Assembly: GCF_000338875.1 (NCBI RefSeq)
Contig: NZ_AOMO01000034.1
Location: 1 to 64,000 of the forward strand
Direction of reading: 5' to 3'
Length of the DNA: 64,000 bases
Source: Vibrio mimicus CAIM 602
GTDB taxonomy: Bacteria > Pseudomonadota > Gammaproteobacteria > Enterobacterales > Vibrionaceae
The notes below the pieces were generated by a model, which saw only the letters and a program-made list of their open reading frames with translations, was not told where the DNA came from and searched no databases. Made by a program: the position numbers and the translations under genes. Every line of letters starts with the position of its first letter. The first letter of the stretch is position 1. Positions 62,811 to 64,000 of this stretch are shown piece after piece.

Positions 62811-64000
62811 TTAACGGCCCACGAAAGCGACAACGACTTTATCTTCACCTAGCTGACGAGTGAAAAGATAAGCGTTGGGCTGAGCGATCTCGCGATGTGT
62901 TCCTGCCCCAATGGCAGGGTGACGTTGGCGAAATTGTCCCAAGGTTTGCCAGTGTTTGAGTAAAGCTTGCTGCTCGGCATTCCATTCCCACGGCATATCA
63001 GAACGTGTGCCTTGGTGGAAGTCATCGGCGTAAGGTCCGGCTTCGCGAGCGACTTCATCCCCGTAATAAACTTGGATGGCACCCGGTGTGAGCAGTAGGG
63101 CATTGGCGGCATTACGTTGCATCTCGAATGATTTAAAGCGGCCAAAGAACAGCTCAGTATCATGGGAAGACATGTAACTCACTGAGTTGAAATCAAGGTA
63201 TTTTGCAAGTGTCTGCGCGTAATCGCGATACACCATCGCCATTTGGCTTAAGCATGCAGCGCCATTATCCATGCGTTTTTGGATGTCAAAGTTAATCAGC
63301 GCATCAAAACCATCATCGAAATAGGGGCTGCGATAGGCACTGTGTCCCCATACTTCGCCCATCATCCAAAACGGTTCGCCGCTCTGCTGGTTTTCCTTCC
63401 GCCATGCCGCGAGGTTTTCGGTTGCCCGCTGTTTTAATCGTTGCCAAACTTCGCCTTCGACATGTTTTACTGTGTCGATGCGGAAACCATCGATGCCGAA
63501 GCGGCGCACCCAATCACTTTGCCACTCAATCAAGTAATCCGCGACGCTGTAGTTTGGTTTACTCACCACTCGTGTACCCGGATTGTTGAGCAGCCATTGC
63601 GGTGGTGTAACCGCTTGAGTCGACTCGGTGCGAAAATCGGGCAAGCCTGCTAAGTTCATGGTGATGTCGCTGCTGCCTGGTTTGGGGTAGTTTGGAAGCC
63701 CCGCGCGTACCCAATCACCGCCCCACCATCGCTTCCAGTTTTCACTTTGGTAATCCATCGCTTGATGGAAACTGTGCCAGTTCTGGTCGGCCTTGGGTTT
63801 CCAATCACTCCAACGTTCAGGCAGCATAGGGGCGTTAACCACTTGTACCGCATCTTGCTGCAAGTCGGCTAATGTGGCGTAGCCGGCATGGTTAATCACG
63901 GCATCCATCAGGACTTTAATACCACGGCGATGTGCTTCACGCACTAAGGTCTGTAGATCTTCATCCACTCCGAAGTTGGCATCAATCTTAGTGAAATCAC
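62811..64000 (-). CDS. GH13 alpha-amylase, 5' end outside the window
   Basis: The C-terminal about 396 residues of a glycoside hydrolase family 13 amylase. Visible are the end of conserved region I (VLMDAVINHAG), region II GFRIDTVKHV with the nucleophile Asp, region III GEVWG with the acid/base Glu, and region IV FNSVSYMSSHD with the transition-state Asp. The frame is open to the window edge (upstream reading FTKIDANFGVDEDLQTLV), so the first methionine inside the window is not the start. It degrades starch or maltodextrin. V. cholerae has an amylase gene in the same place next to fadL. Confidence 0.93.
   Translation of the reverse strand, partial: DFTKIDANFGVDEDLQTLVREAHRRGIKVLMDAVINHAGYATLADLQQDAVQVVNAPMLPERWSDWKPKADQNWHSFHQAMDYQSENWKRWWGGDWVRAGLPNYPKPGSSDITMNLAGLPDFRTESTQAVTPPQWLLNNPGTRVVSKPNYSVADYLIEWQSDWVRRFGIDGFRIDTVKHVEGEVWQRLKQRATENLAAWRKENQQSGEPFWMMGEVWGHSAYRSPYFDDGFDALINFDIQKRMDNGAACLSQMAMVYRDYAQTLAKYLDFNSVSYMSSHDTELFFGRFKSFEMQRNAANALLLTPGAIQVYYGDEVAREAGPYADDFHQGTRSDMPWEWNAEQQALLKHWQTLGQFRQRHPAIGAGTHREIAQPNAYLFTRQLGEDKVVVAFVGR

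Overview
The window looks like part of the smaller chromosome of a Vibrio close to V. cholerae or V. mimicus. The right part (about 45-64 kb) carries a run of genes I recognise from V. cholerae chromosome II: ompW, a hemagglutinin/protease (hapA) gene, a PAS-containing chemoreceptor, the fadL-volA pair and a GH13 alpha-amylase. The species call rests on remembered protein similarity and gene order, not on a search.

Left part (1 to about 45 kb): accessory DNA. It opens with a cold-shock gene, an NhaA antiporter and a DUF1611/DgcN-like gene (0.2-3.9 kb). A prophage of the N4-gp56-capsid, podovirus-like type follows, with its late genes in two blocks. Block 1 (9.97-26.6 kb) holds lysis, scaffold, major capsid, adaptor, tail spike, tail and ejection-type genes. 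Block 2 (31.66-44.36 kb) is one giant polyvalent protein of about 4,230 residues combining a DNA methylase, an SNF2-like helicase, a metallopeptidase-like region and a PLxRFG region; it is broken into three frames by two single-base shifts. I find no terminase, portal, integrase, repressor or replication gene, so the element is defective or partly outside the window.

Two AT-richer cargo blocks interrupt it. Cargo A (4.27-9.84 kb) is a LexA-boxed umuDC-like operon followed by a three-gene Zorya type II-like anti-phage system (ZorA motor, ZorB, HNH nuclease). It lies between two imperfect copies, about 100 bp each, of the phage double terminator plus the holin start. Cargo B (26.75-31.6 kb) holds an RNase R-like exoribonuclease, a second cold-shock gene and small or broken genes, mostly on the opposite strand.

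The accessory DNA ends at an orphan 51-codon 3' end of tdh (45.04-45.20 kb) that keeps its own terminator. This suggests integration into the 3' end of tdh, with the other junction left of the window.

Right part (45.5-64 kb): core-like chromosome. It carries mesX-mesD (folate-independent methionine synthase), a DUF3316 gene with a two-component system, pbpG, ompW with a perfect FNR box, hapA with a frameshift at the prodomain/mature boundary, a chemoreceptor and diguanylate cyclase pair sharing tandem PAS domains, fadL-volA (outer-membrane lipid uptake and lysophospholipase) and a partial alpha-amylase.

Several single-base frameshifts (near 19.29, 30.75, 33.27, 38.09 and 53.99 kb) disrupt otherwise intact genes. 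Three fall in A runs, so read-level confirmation matters before biological meaning is given to them.
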